64,000 bases of DNA from Kribbella kalugense (GTDB lineage Bacteria > Actinomycetota > Actinomycetes > Propionibacteriales > Kribbellaceae), in contig NZ_SODF01000001.1 in NCBI RefSeq assembly GCF_004365875.1, forward strand, positions 930,001-994,000, given 5' to 3'. Of the stretch, positions 1 to 10,000 are shown one piece after another (position 1 is the first letter of the stretch; each line of letters starts with the position of its first letter). A program made the translations under genes and the position numbers. The notes beneath the pieces were generated by a model. It searched no databases, was not told the origin of the DNA, and saw nothing but the letters and a program-made list of their open reading frames with translations.

Positions 1-366
1 GCGCTCGACGTACTCGCTCATCGCTCACGGATCAACGACCTGCTGCTACAGACCAGCGAGCTCGTCCGGGCCGGCGTCTCGCCCACGCCGATGAGCCGAC
101 GCGGCTCGGACCTCAGCGGCGCGGATCTGCGCGGCGCCGACCTGCGGGGCACGGACTTGCGCAGTGCCTACCTGACCGGCGCTGACTTGCGTCAGGCCGA
201 CCTCACGACCGCCGACCTCATCGGCGCCGAGCTCCGCGACACCGACCTCCGCGGCGCCCACCTCGCCCGCAGCATCTTCCTGACCCAGATGCAGCTCAAC
301 GCAGCCCGCGGCGACGCCACCACAACCCTCCCACCCCGCCTGACCCGCCCACCCCACTGGCCCTAG
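1..366 (+). CDS. Pentapeptide-repeat protein, C-terminal part (5' end outside window)
   Basis: The frame is open from base 1 and ends with TAG at 364-366, so the gene starts upstream of the window. From about position 106 the product is a run of A(D/N)LxG-type pentapeptides (DLSGADLRGADLRG and so on, about 14 units), which is the signature of the right-handed quadrilateral beta-helix of pentapeptide-repeat proteins. The last 25 residues are proline- and arginine-rich and leave the repeat pattern. Family members range from gyrase-protecting proteins to scaffold domains fused to other modules; with the N-terminus missing the role cannot be assigned. It converges on the lipase gene that ends at 370. 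Confidence 0.8.
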   Translation, partial: ALDVLAHRSRINDLLLQTSELVRAGVSPTPMSRRGSDLSGADLRGADLRGTDLRSAYLTGADLRQADLTTADLIGAELRDTDLRGAHLARSIFLTQMQLNAARGDATTTLPPRLTRPPHWP

Positions 367-369
367 CCC

Positions 370-2703
370 TCAACCTCGAACCGCAGTACCGCCCGCGAGT
401 CCGGCACGGCAGGCGGAGATCAGGCTCTCGGCCAACGGCAGAGCCGCGGCCTCCTCGTCGAGGATCGACAGATACAGCTCCTCGGCGGCACCCGACTCCA
501 GGCCGAGCAGATGGACGAGCTGCTCGGCGCCGTCCAGGCGGCCCCACAGATAGTCGCATTCCCTGGCCTTGCGGGAGAAGAACGCACCGAAGTGATGTAC
601 GCCGATGCCCTGAAGCTTCGCGGCTCCTCTCGCATTGAGGCGCGTTGCGCCATCAGGACTGAAGCGGGCAACTCGGATCGGGCTGAACTGCTGGATCTCG
701 CTCAGCGACATCAGCGGGAAGATCGCGGTGTCCCACAGCGGGAAGCCGATGAAACGCACCAGCACCGCGTTGCGCAGCTCGTCGTCCCAGCCGGTCGACA
801 ACTCGTTGAACCGCTGGAGCATCTCGAGGCTGGAGCCCTCCAGTTGCTTGTCGAGATGGCTGTTCAGTGCGGCCATCATCGCCGACACTTCAGCTTCGTG
901 ATCTCTTGCCACCCCCTCCAGCTCCTGGGTCATTAGGCCGGCGAGCGCGTCGTCGGCGAAGGGGCCGCCGTGCGGTAGCACGTCACGAAGACGGTCGGGT
1001 GCGAGCGCGGAGTCGATGGAGTCGATGAACAAGTACAGCTGGCGCTTCGCGGCGTCGAGCTGTGGCCGGAGCTCGGGACCTGCGCCGGAATAGAGGTCGC
1101 TGACACCCTGGACCACGAACCGCAGCCGACGAACGCGATACGGCACATCGCTGGACCTGATGTAGTTCTGAGCGTCCGCACTGGTGGGATCGCCGCCGTA
1201 CTTGGCGTCTTGCCATTCGCCCAGGACCGCGCGGATGAACTCGGCCTGAGCCGACTCCGGCGGGTAGCCATACGCAGATGCGACCGCGGTCGCGAGTGCC
1301 TGGTGGATGCTGCGCAGTTTGAGTCGCAGGTACGTCGGATAGGTCGTGCCGACTGCTTGGCGAGCTTGATCGTGGACTTGGTTCATCGCCGTCCGCATCT
1401 GGTCCGCTTCCGGAGACCGCAGGAGCGCGCTCACCGACGCCAGCGTGGTCGGCAGGGCCGCCACCTGCGGCGTGACGAGCCGGCGGATGTCGTTGACACG
1501 CTCGTTGAACTGCCGGAGTCGCTGGAGCTCGTCGAGGATCGGTTCGCTGCGTGGGATTCCCGACAGGGAAGGGATCACCGCGCCGAGCAGGGTCGGAGCC
1601 GTGGCATCACGACGTTCGACCGTCGGCTGGGCCGGGTCGGGCTCCAGGTACACCACCCACCGCCGCACCTCGCTGGCGGCCGGCTTCGCAACGATCGCGT
1701 CGATCGCCAGACCGAACGGCTTGTTGTCCAGTACGCCGCCGTCGATGAACCAGGCGTCCTGGGCAGTGTTGAAGGGCGCACGATACGCGGGCAGGAACCC
1801 GGCCACGAGCGACGGGTTGAGGTCGCGGGTCCGTGCATCGGAGCGGAGGTCGCGATCGAAGCTGCCCAGGCCGACCGGAGGAAACGCGCCCGGGAAGGAC
1901 GAGGTCGCGCGGGCGGCGAAGCTCAGGGCTCCGGTGTCGGCCGCGGTGAAGTCGTCGACCCGCTCGGCGTCCTCCGCACCCGCGGCGTCCAGGCGGAACC
2001 GCATCACCACTTGGTGAGTCTTGTCGTCGATCGTCCGATCCGCGATGCGGATGAAGCGGCGGTACCCGCGAAGGTCCGTCAGCGTCACGAACAGTTCGAG
2101 GGAGAGTCCGTCCGGGACCAAGGTGGGCTTCTCGATCTGGGTCATCCCGGCCAAGACGTCGTACAGGACGCGGCCCATCCGATCGCCGCGCAAGGGCGGT
2201 TGGGCACGGCCGAGATTGATGAGTGACCACGAGGCCCACTCCATCGCGCGGAGTTTCCAGTGGAGGTGCTCGGACAGCCAGGGGATCTTGCCGGCCAGGG
2301 CCGGCCGCCAGAGCCGCCCGATGTCGCCCTCGACCATCCAGAGGTCGCGCAGCGCATCCTGCGAGGCGTTCCGGGCGAGTGCCGTCGCCAGACAGACGCC
2401 GTTGATTCCACCCGCGGAGGTGCCGGTAATGACGTCGACGACGACCCTGGTCCGGACGCCGTGGTCCTCGAGTTGTTTCCGTTTGAGCAGGTTCCAGTAC
2501 GCCGCTTCGGTCCGCTCGCCCGGCTCGGTAAACGGATTGGTCTGCTGGTTGTCCTCGTAGGCACAAGAAGCACGCACCAATTTGTGGATTTCCTTGGTCG
2601 TGCCGTGCATGTAAATCGCCAGCGACACGCCCCCGAAGCACACCAGCGCAAGCCGCAGCTCACACACCGGCTCCACCGAAACCGGTGGTACCTGAATCCT
2701 CAT
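370..2703 (-). CDS. Patatin-like phospholipase/acyl hydrolase (DUF3376 type)
   Basis: A 777-residue protein with the patatin catalytic set. A glycine-rich oxyanion loop lies near residues 23-28 (FGGVSLA), the nucleophile elbow GTSAG spans 94-98 with Ser96, and the catalytic Asp is in DGG at 321-323. The roughly 400 residues after the catalytic domain match the long C-terminal extension of actinobacterial patatin-like proteins (DUF3376), whose role is not established. There is no signal peptide, so it should act in the cytoplasm on lipid acyl esters, possibly at the membrane. ATG at 2703 is preceded by an AGGGGG ribosome site 6 nt away. It is divergent from the MBL gene across about 200 bp of comparatively AT-rich DNA. 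Substrate unknown. Confidence 0.88.
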   Translation of the reverse strand: MRIQVPPVSVEPVCELRLALVCFGGVSLAIYMHGTTKEIHKLVRASCAYEDNQQTNPFTEPGERTEAAYWNLLKRKQLEDHGVRTRVVVDVITGTSAGGINGVCLATALARNASQDALRDLWMVEGDIGRLWRPALAGKIPWLSEHLHWKLRAMEWASWSLINLGRAQPPLRGDRMGRVLYDVLAGMTQIEKPTLVPDGLSLELFVTLTDLRGYRRFIRIADRTIDDKTHQVVMRFRLDAAGAEDAERVDDFTAADTGALSFAARATSSFPGAFPPVGLGSFDRDLRSDARTRDLNPSLVAGFLPAYRAPFNTAQDAWFIDGGVLDNKPFGLAIDAIVAKPAASEVRRWVVYLEPDPAQPTVERRDATAPTLLGAVIPSLSGIPRSEPILDELQRLRQFNERVNDIRRLVTPQVAALPTTLASVSALLRSPEADQMRTAMNQVHDQARQAVGTTYPTYLRLKLRSIHQALATAVASAYGYPPESAQAEFIRAVLGEWQDAKYGGDPTSADAQNYIRSSDVPYRVRRLRFVVQGVSDLYSGAGPELRPQLDAAKRQLYLFIDSIDSALAPDRLRDVLPHGGPFADDALAGLMTQELEGVARDHEAEVSAMMAALNSHLDKQLEGSSLEMLQRFNELSTGWDDELRNAVLVRFIGFPLWDTAIFPLMSLSEIQQFSPIRVARFSPDGATRLNARGAAKLQGIGVHHFGAFFSRKARECDYLWGRLDGAEQLVHLLGLESGAAEELYLSILDEEAAALPLAESLISACRAGLAGGTAVRG

Positions 2704-2903
2704 TTCGTCCCCCTCGACCAGCCCCTCGTCCCGTCGTACTCCTGACCGCCGAGAAGGGGAAGCGCTGGCTGCGAAGAACGTCCAACTATCCTACAGTTCG
2801 AGCGTATGACTGACGTTTGCAGGTGCTTTGTTGTATTGGATTCCAATTGGCTTTTGCAATTGTTTTTGGTGGCGGGTTCAGGTAAGTCGGATAGATTTGG
2901 GCG
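2704..2903. promoter_or_regulatory. Divergent intergenic region
   Basis: About 200 bp separate the lipase gene (leftward) and the MBL-fold gene (rightward). Positions 2810-2890 are clearly richer in A and T than the surrounding coding DNA, as expected for divergent promoters. I could not place a convincing -35/-10 pair or a clear operator. Confidence 0.4.
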
Positions 2904-3620
2904 GTGAGGATGACAGTTGTGGGTTGCTCCGGCTCCGCGCCGGGTCCGGACTCCGCCGCGTCGAGCTATCTGGTCGAGAAGGACGGCCACCGATTGCTGC
3001 TCGACCTGGGGGCGGGTGCCGCCGGGCCCCTCCAGCGCTACTCGACCGCGGAAGCGATCGACGCCGTGATCTTGTCGCACGCGCACTCCGATCACTGGTC
3101 GGACGTGACGCAGCTCAGCTACTACCGGTCCAACGCGATCCGCGATGGAAGCGACTGCGGACCGCTGCGAGTGTTCGGTCCTTCGAACATGAACTCGGTC
3201 CTGACCACCAATCCGGACGACTTCGCCACAACCGTGACGCGAGCAGGAGACCTCGAGCTCGGTCCGATGCGTGTCCGGCTCGCCCAGGTCCGGCATGGTG
3301 AGCTCGAGTGTTGGGCGAGCAGGGTCGACGACGTCCTGTGCTACACAGCTGACACCGAACCGTGCGCGGCGATCGAGGCGTTGGCCGACGGCTGCGGAGT
3401 ACTGCTTGCGGAGGCGTCCGGTTTCGACGCCGACGGGCCGATGCGTGGGCATCTCACCGCCGGCGACGCGGGCCGGCTGGCGACGAAGGCTGGTGCGAAG
3501 TTGCTGATCCTGACGCATCTGCGCGCCTGGCAGGACCACCTGCGGCTGCTCGACGAGGCAGCTCAGATAGCAGCATGCCCGGTGATCCTGGCCCATCCCG
3601 GCCTGCGAGTCGCGCTTTAG
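2904..3620 (+). CDS. MBL-fold metallo-hydrolase
   Basis: A 238-residue metallo-beta-lactamase-fold protein. The metal-binding HxHxDH motif is HAHSDH at residues 59-64, and later His/Asp positions around YTADTE and near the C-terminus (LTHL, LAHPG) fit the remaining ligands. The N-terminus (VVGCSGSAPGPDSAASSYLVE) resembles RNase Z/phosphodiesterase-like MBL proteins of actinomycetes. It is likely a cytoplasmic hydrolase of a phosphodiester or thioester; the substrate cannot be read from the sequence. GTG at 2904 is used as the start; ATG at 2910 is an alternative two codons in. Confidence 0.85.
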   Translation: MRMTVVGCSGSAPGPDSAASSYLVEKDGHRLLLDLGAGAAGPLQRYSTAEAIDAVILSHAHSDHWSDVTQLSYYRSNAIRDGSDCGPLRVFGPSNMNSVLTTNPDDFATTVTRAGDLELGPMRVRLAQVRHGELECWASRVDDVLCYTADTEPCAAIEALADGCGVLLAEASGFDADGPMRGHLTAGDAGRLATKAGAKLLILTHLRAWQDHLRLLDEAAQIAACPVILAHPGLRVAL

Positions 3621-3651
3621 ACCTCGCTCCGCGCCACGGGCATGGAAACCC

Positions 3652-3687
3652 GACCCGCCACCGGTGAAGTGAGCCGGGTGGCGGGTC
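3652..3687. terminator. Bidirectional intrinsic terminator-like hairpin
   Basis: A perfect 11-bp inverted repeat (GACCCGCCACC at 3652-3662 pairing with 3677-3687) with a 14-nt loop lies exactly between two convergent genes ending at 3620 (+) and 3694 (-). There is no long U-tract, which is usual for GC-rich actinomycete terminators. Confidence 0.7.
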
Positions 3688-3693
3688 AGGTGC

Positions 3694-4632
3694 TTACTCG
3701 CCCGCGAGCGGGTCGATGGTTGCTGAGGCCCAGCGGAAGTAGGCCGGGTCGTTGAACGTGCCGGGAACCTTGCCGAGGCCCTGGATGACCGTCGCGGTGC
3801 CGTTGGCGTGACCAACGGCGTACAGATAGGCCGTATTGGTGTCCTTGTCGACGCCGAGCAGCAGGGTGCCCTGGCTGCCGCACTTCTGCGCGATCAGGAA
3901 TTCGAAGCCCTGCCAGGTACGGGTGCGTACCGGTTTGACCACTGGTTGCATCGGCGACGTCGTCGGGATCCGAATCGTGTAGAGCGCGCCGCCCCGGGTG
4001 TTCGCGAGGAACGTGTCATACGTCCGGGTCTTGCTGATCAACGCCATCGACTTCACCGAAGCGAAGCCCGGGGACGTGCCGGTGACTTGCCAGCCCCCGC
4101 TGGTCGAGGTCCACCTGAGCAGCACGCCGTCGGCGCGCAGCCCGTACAGCTTCGTTCGCGGGACCGAGGTCCCCTCCCGATAGCGAGCTTCCTCGAACGC
4201 GACGATGTCACCGTAGTCGCCGCCGTCGACCTCGCGACGGATCGAGTCCCGGTCGAGATCGCGGCCCATGACGAGCGTGTAACCGTTGTAGGACAGGGCT
4301 TTGCCGATGATCACATGGCCCGCGACGTAAACTCCGCGCGGATCCGGGGACGTAAACCTCGAACCGCTGAGCCGTACCTGGTCGCCGAACAGTGCGGGCG
4401 CCACGACATGATCGTTCGTTCTCGTCGGAGGTGAGGTGGCTGTGATGCGCTGCGACCTCTCGTCACCTCCAGCCGTGACCGACCCCAGATCCATCGTGCA
4501 TTTGCCGGCGTTTGCGTTGCCGGTGGTTGTTGTTACAGCGTCCGCGGCTCCGGGCAACAATCCGGCGGCCAGCAATGCGGCCGCACTAACTACTACGGAG
4601 CTTCGACGGACAAGCCTTTGCTTACCGTACAT
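3694..4632 (-). CDS. Secreted protein of unknown function
   Basis: A 312-residue protein with a clear Sec signal peptide: basic MYGKQRLVRRS, a hydrophobic stretch at about 12-28, and an AxA-like cleavage site near ADAV (about residue 33). The mature part has repeated short hydrophobic strands with G/W/Y turns and short repeats of the type LYGLRADGVLLRW, suggesting a beta-propeller-like fold. I recognise no catalytic motif and do not assign a function. ATG 4632 is preceded by GAGAGG 7 nt upstream; that site is partly inside a hairpin (see 4635-4668). Confidence 0.75.
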   Translation of the reverse strand: MYGKQRLVRRSSVVVSAAALLAAGLLPGAADAVTTTTGNANAGKCTMDLGSVTAGGDERSQRITATSPPTRTNDHVVAPALFGDQVRLSGSRFTSPDPRGVYVAGHVIIGKALSYNGYTLVMGRDLDRDSIRREVDGGDYGDIVAFEEARYREGTSVPRTKLYGLRADGVLLRWTSTSGGWQVTGTSPGFASVKSMALISKTRTYDTFLANTRGGALYTIRIPTTSPMQPVVKPVRTRTWQGFEFLIAQKCGSQGTLLLGVDKDTNTAYLYAVGHANGTATVIQGLGKVPGTFNDPAYFRWASATIDPLAGE

Positions 4633-4634
4633 TT

Positions 4635-4668
4635 CGCAACCTCTCGCGACCTGACCCCCCAGGTTGCG
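4635..4668 (-). promoter_or_regulatory. 5' leader hairpin that pairs with the ribosome-binding site
   Basis: Read on the minus strand, the 8-nt arm CGCAACCT (4661-4668) is perfectly complementary to AGGTTGCG (4635-4642), immediately before the ATG at 4632. The downstream arm includes the AGG end of the GAGAGG ribosome-binding site. Folding would therefore hide part of the translation signal of the secreted protein. It does not match any riboswitch class that I can recall. Confidence 0.4.
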
Positions 4669-4787
4669 GGCTCCCTGCCAGCACTAGATCGTTGCCTAGC
4701 CTGATGCCGCCAACCCGCTGAAAGTTGCGCATTCACGACCCTTTAGGTAGAGAGAATGAAGCGCATGACCAGCTTGTGGAGTTTGCG

Positions 4788-5882
4788 ATGAACGAGATCA
4801 AGCCGTACCGGATCGACGTACCGCAAGCTGAGCTCGATGATTTGCGAGAGCGGCTTGAGCGGGTCCGGTGGGCCGACGAGGTGGAGGGCGCCGGCTGGGA
4901 CTACGGCTCGCCGGTCGACGAGCTGAAGAGCCAGGTCGACTATTGGAAGTCGTCGTACGACTGGCGCATCTGGGAGGCGCGGCTGAACGAGTATCCGCAG
5001 TTCACGACCACGATCGACGGCCAGAACATCCATTTCCTGCAGGTGAAGTCGCCGCAGGCCGACGCCTTGCCGCTGATCCTCACGCACGGTTGGCCGGGTT
5101 CCGTCGCCGAGTTCCTCGACATCATCGAGCCGCTGACCGATCCGGTCGAGGGCGACCTCGCCTTCGACCTGGTGATCCCGTCGCTGCCCGGGTTCGGATT
5201 CTCCGGGCCGACCAGCTCCCGCGGCTGGAGCCCGCACCGGATCGCGGCCGCTTGGGCGGAACTGATGCGCATGCTGGGCTACGAGCGGTACGGCGCGGTC
5301 GGCAACGACTGGGGTTCGGACATCGCCCCGGAGCTCGGCCGGGTAGCGCCGGCGGCCGTCGTCGGGGCTCACGTCACGCAGATCTTCTCGAACATCGATC
5401 CCGCCGAGCTCGACCCCAACTCGCCGGAGGAACGCGCCGCCATCGAGGGACTCGAATGGTTCCAGCAGAACATGGACGCCTACGACTACCTGCAATCACA
5501 GCAACCACAATCGCTCGCGCACGCGCTCACCGACTCGCCGGCCGGGCTACTCGGCTGGCACAACCTCATCTATCGGGGCGGTCTCGACCTCGACTTCGTG
5601 CTGACCAACGTGATGATCCACTGGCTGACCCGCACGGTCGCCTCGGCCATGCGGATCTACTACGAGAACGGCAAGAGCACCCGGCCCACTGAGCCCACGA
5701 CCGTGCCACTCGGGCTGGCGCAGTTCCGCGACGACACCCAGGCGATCCGGCGCTTCGCGGAACGCGATCACGCGAACATCGTCTCGTGGAACGTCTACGA
5801 CACCGGCGGCCATTTCGCCGCCCACCAGGAGCCTGACCTGCTGGTCAACGACCTGAGGACCTTCTTCACCCAACTGGACTGA
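4788..5882 (+). CDS. Epoxide hydrolase (alpha/beta-hydrolase, EHN family)
   Basis: A 364-residue protein. The N-terminal EHN region (IKPYRIDVPQAELDDLRERL) precedes an alpha/beta-hydrolase core with the oxyanion-hole motif HGWPGS at residues 100-105, the nucleophile Asp174 in GNDWGS, and a C-terminal catalytic His in GGHFAAHQEPD. This is the layout of microsomal-type epoxide hydrolases, which open epoxides to vicinal diols through a covalent Asp ester. ATG 4788 is chosen because GGAG sits 6 nt upstream and homologues begin at this point; an upstream TTG at 4725 is open but unlikely. Apparently cytoplasmic, with no signal peptide. Confidence 0.9.
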   Translation: MNEIKPYRIDVPQAELDDLRERLERVRWADEVEGAGWDYGSPVDELKSQVDYWKSSYDWRIWEARLNEYPQFTTTIDGQNIHFLQVKSPQADALPLILTHGWPGSVAEFLDIIEPLTDPVEGDLAFDLVIPSLPGFGFSGPTSSRGWSPHRIAAAWAELMRMLGYERYGAVGNDWGSDIAPELGRVAPAAVVGAHVTQIFSNIDPAELDPNSPEERAAIEGLEWFQQNMDAYDYLQSQQPQSLAHALTDSPAGLLGWHNLIYRGGLDLDFVLTNVMIHWLTRTVASAMRIYYENGKSTRPTEPTTVPLGLAQFRDDTQAIRRFAERDHANIVSWNVYDTGGHFAAHQEPDLLVNDLRTFFTQLD

Positions 5883-5887
5883 ATCTT

Positions 5888-5905
5888 GCCCGCGGGGTTG
5901 TGGGC
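5888..5905 (+). terminator. Possible terminator hairpin after the epoxide hydrolase
   Basis: GCCCGC (5888-5893) pairs with GTGGGC (5900-5905), including one G-U pair, around a 6-nt loop, 5 nt after the stop codon. It is a short stem, so confidence is modest. Confidence 0.4.
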
Positions 5906-5922
5906 TCTTGTGCTCCGGCAGC

Positions 5923-5932
5923 TAAGCGCTTA
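5923..5932. promoter_or_regulatory. LacI-type operator
   Basis: The perfect palindrome TAAGCGCTTA lies 48 bp before the start of the LacI-family gene. Its AAGCGCTT core is the classic LacI/GalR-family half-site arrangement, so autoregulation, and perhaps control of the glycosidase gene that follows, is likely. This is inference from motif and position. Confidence 0.5.
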
Positions 5933-5979
5933 ACTTCTGTTTTGCAAGGGCTTTGGCCGTCGGGTGAGGTGGGCGAGGT

Positions 5980-6996
5980 GTGGGCGTGACGACGATGCAG
6001 GATGTCGCCGATCGGGCTGGGGTGTCGATTGCGACGGTGTCGTACGTCGTGAACGGGACGAAGGCGGTGACGCCGGCTACGCGCGCGAAGATCGAGGCGG
6101 CGATGGCCGACCTGAACTTCCAGCGCAACCGGGCCGCGCGAGCCCTGGCGATCCGCCGGACGCAGAATCTGGCGCTGGTGTATCCGGCGCTGGAGCGGCG
6201 TCTCGGGGCGACGTCGGTGGAGTTCCTCACCAGCGCGGCCACGGCCGCGAATCGGTCCGACTACCACCTGACGTTGTGGCCGGTCAGCAACGACGCGGTC
6301 GGCCTGAAGGATCTGCTGTCCGCCGGCCTCGTGGACGGCGTACTGCTGATGGAAGTACTGCTCGACGACCCGCGCGTCACCACCTTGCGCGACGCGGGTA
6401 CGCCGTTCGCGATGATCGGCCGCACCGCCGATCCGTCCGGAGAGCTGTACGCCGACATCGACTTCGACGCCACCGTGTCGGCCGCCCTGGATCGGCTGGA
6501 ATCCCTCGGCCATCGGTACGTCGCACTGATCGGTGAACGCGGTGGCACCGGAGCCCTGCCTGGATACGGACCCCAGGTCCGAACGGATGAAGCCTTCGCC
6601 CGTCTCGTCGCCGAGCGGGGCTTGCGGTCGGTCACCGTCGGCTGCGAGCAGACCGCGTCGGCAGGGTCGGACATCACCCAGCAGCTGCTCGCCGAACATC
6701 CGGAAGTCACCGCGATCCTGGTGCGCAACGAGCAGGCGACGCTCGGCGTCATGGTCGGCGTTCGCCAGGCAGGGCTGCGCGTGCCGGACGACGTCTCTGT
6801 GATCGCGCTCGGCACGACCGGGGACATCTCGACCATGTCGTCACCGGCCCTCACGATGATGCAGTCGCCCGGCGAGGAACTGGGGCGACTCGGCGTCGAG
6901 ATCCTGGTCGACTACCTGGAGTCCGGCACCCGGACTCCACCCCAGCTGGTTCCCTGCACGTTCTTGCCCGGCGCCTCGGTCGCGCCCGCCCGCTGA
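5980..6996 (+). CDS. LacI-family transcriptional regulator
   Basis: A 338-residue protein. The N-terminal helix-turn-helix with hinge (TMQDVADRAGVSIATVSYVVNG, then AARALAIRRT) is typical of LacI/GalR, followed by a periplasmic-binding-protein-like effector domain with canonical late motifs (AILVRNEQATLGVMVGVRQAGLRVPDDVSVIALG). It should repress or activate sugar genes in response to a carbohydrate ligand. The neighbour 18 bp downstream is a large secreted glycosidase, the obvious target, and a LacI-type palindrome lies at 5923-5932. GTG 5980 is used; GTG 5986 and ATG 5995 are possible shorter starts. Confidence 0.92.
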   Translation: MGVTTMQDVADRAGVSIATVSYVVNGTKAVTPATRAKIEAAMADLNFQRNRAARALAIRRTQNLALVYPALERRLGATSVEFLTSAATAANRSDYHLTLWPVSNDAVGLKDLLSAGLVDGVLLMEVLLDDPRVTTLRDAGTPFAMIGRTADPSGELYADIDFDATVSAALDRLESLGHRYVALIGERGGTGALPGYGPQVRTDEAFARLVAERGLRSVTVGCEQTASAGSDITQQLLAEHPEVTAILVRNEQATLGVMVGVRQAGLRVPDDVSVIALGTTGDISTMSSPALTMMQSPGEELGRLGVEILVDYLESGTRTPPQLVPCTFLPGASVAPAR

Positions 6997-7013
6997 CCAA
7001 GAAGGAGTACGCC

Positions 7014-10000
7014 ATGCCGCCCACCGCCCTCAGCGCTTTGTCACGGACCAGTCGATTACTGCTGATCGGGTTCTGCATCCTGGCGCTCCTCCTGCTCGTC
7101 CCACCAGTCAGGGCGAGCGGTCAGCCCGACAGCACCGGTCACGAACTCGTGGTGAACGGCGGATTCGAAGCCGGCAGCGACCCTTGGCAGTTCACCGCGG
7201 GCGCAGGACGCGCGACCAACAACCCACACACGGGACAGGGCCTCGCCTACCTCGATGCCGGCACCGGGTACAAGGTGTCCCAGCCCCTCACAGTCGATGC
7301 CGACGGCAACTACACCGCGTCCGCGTGGATTGGGGTGAACGGTGCGGGTGGGGTATTCGGGCTTCGCGACACGGACACTGGCGACGTCCTGGCGTCCCAG
7401 AGTCTGCCCGTCATTCCGTCGTACCGGGCGTACTCGCTCGAGCCGGTCGACCTGTCCACCGGGCAGCACGTGGAGGTGTTCGTGACGAGCAGCACCGAGA
7501 ACTGGATCAACATCGACGACGTCTCGGTGTACGACGACCTGCGCGAGCTGCTGAGCTTCAAGGTGGACGGCCAGCAAGGCCCATCGGTGATCGACCACGA
7601 TGCCCGCACCGTGAGCTTCCAGCTGCCCTACGAGTCCGACCGGAACGCCGTGACAGCCGCCGTCGAACTGCCTGTGGGCAGCACGATCACCCCAGATCCC
7701 GCGCAACCCCTGGACTACACCCAGCCCCGGCAGTTCACGATCACCGACAGCAAGGGCAACCATTCGACGTGGACAGTGACTGCGGTGGAGGAACACAAGA
7801 GCATCGTCATCAGCAGTTCGAACGACGAACTCGTCGACACCTTCAACTGGGCCAAGTGGCGGGCCCGGCAGCACGTCCAGACCGGCAAGCGCGGCCCTGT
7901 CGACGTCGAGGGACCCGTCCCGCCCGACGCACGCCAGGCCGACTACATCCCCTCCTACTGGGCGGGTTACGCCAACAGGACGGCGTTCTACATCCGCGAC
8001 TACGCACACCAGGCCGCCGGAGCGCACCTGCTGGGGCTTGACCAGGAGAACAAGTCGATGCTTCAGGCGTACGCCGCCACCTCGAACGAGACGCGGAACT
8101 GGTACCCGTTGTGGGCGCTGAACTTCGACGGCAGCCCGTACTTCCTCGACCACCCGAGCGACGACTACTTCGTCCGCGAGGTGCCCGCAGTGTTCGAGTT
8201 GGTCGACAAGGCCGCGGAGCAGTATCGCTGGACGGGGGACCGGACGTACCTCGATGACCCCGCGCTCTGGAACTTCTACACCAACGCCGTCACCAAGTTC
8301 GTCAAGCTGCACGACACCCAGCTGCCGAACGGCGTCGCCGAGGGAACAGGCCAGGGGATCTGGTACGGCGCGGCCAGCTACAACGAGAGATCCGACGCGG
8401 ACATGATCGAGGCCGGCGACGGCATCGCGACGCAGTACCAGGCGTTCCGTGGGTACGCCGACCTGGCGCGGGCCCGTGGTGACGCCGCGATCGCCAAGCA
8501 GTTCGACACTCGCGCCGCCGAGCTCTTCAAGTATTTCAACAAGGATTGGGGAGTCGCGCTCGGCTCGGACGAGTACGTCCGCGGCCGCACCCCCGACGGC
8601 GCCAAGGTGGCCGGCTGGGGCCAGGAGAACTCGATGTTCATGGCGTACGACGAGATCATCGACCCGAACAGCCGCAAGACCAACGACTTCCTCGACTACA
8701 TGTTCAAGAAGTACACCGAGAATCGGCCGAGCAACATCGAGTCCAGCACCTATGTCCCGGACGTGATGTTCGCCTACGGCCGGTCCGAGCAGGCCTGGTC
8801 GCGGATGAAGGACATCATCTCTGTCCTGGGACAGCCGCACGAAGTTCCGTCGCAGGGCACGAACGGCGACTATCCCGAGGTGAGCTACACGCTGGTCTCC
8901 CAGACGGTCGAAGGACTCGCGGGCATCGTTCCGAACGCACCGGCGAACGCGGTCTCCACCCTGTCCCGGCTGCCCAAGGAGATCGGCTGGCTCAACCTCG
9001 ACCACATCACCGTTGGTCAGCACGATCTCGGCGTACGGCATGAAGGCGCGACCCGGACCACCGTGACGCACAACAGCGGGCCTAAGCCGCTGAAGACGAC
9101 GGTCAGCTTCTACGGCGGCTATGCCCAGATTGCGGTGAACGGCCGTCGCGTGCAGGCGGAGCACACTCTGCAACGCGGCAAGTCCGTCAGCTCGGTCACC
9201 GTTTCCCTGCCGGTCGGCGCTCACGTGACCGCCGAGGCGGTGGGCCCGAACGATCAGAAGCGTTGGGGCGACGCGATCACGACGTCCCCGGACGACTTCG
9301 CGTTGACGTCCCCCAAGGACGGCGGCGACAGGGTCTCACCCCGGACTGCGGTACTGCGCTGGAGCCCGTCGGCCAACGCGACGGAGTACCGGGTCACCGT
9401 CGCGAAGGACTCGCAGCTGAGTGACGTCGTTCGCAGCTGGACCGTGAAGGGGACCACGGCTTCAGCTCCCAGCCTGATGCCGGGACGCGAGTACTACTGG
9501 TCGGTGACGGCGGTGAACGCGCGGACCCATCAGGAGCTGCCTGTGCCTGGGCTTCCGCACAGCTTCCGGACCATGCCGGCCGCTGCGCCCGCAGCTCCGA
9601 CCAACCTCGGCGCCTATCGGTCCGGCAATCGGGTGGCGCTCAGCTGGAAGAGTGCACCCGACGCGTTGACCGCCGGCATTGAGCGAGCGCCTGTCGGATC
9701 GGAGGACTTCAAAACGGTGGCCGAGTCGGTGACCGGCGACGGCTGGGTGGATCGTGACGCCGCCGGCGGGCCGTGGCGGTACCGCGTGACGTCGGCGAAC
9801 GAGCGCGGGGCCGGCGCGCCAGCTCAGGCCGACGAACAGTCGCTGCCGACGGATCTGACGGCGACCGCGCTCAGCGACCGGGAATGGGAGTCGGCGACCA
9901 TCGGCTGGGGATCGTTGGGCCACGACCGCTCGGTCTCCGGCGGGCCGATCGCGCTGGCCGGCGTCCAGTACGCGAAGGGCATCGGAACCCATGCCAACTC

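Noticed and set aside
4635..4668. Leader hairpin at 4635-4668 as a known riboswitch (for example c-di-AMP or cobalamin)
   Set aside because: The sequence does not show the conserved core of any class I can recall, so only a simple hairpin is claimed.
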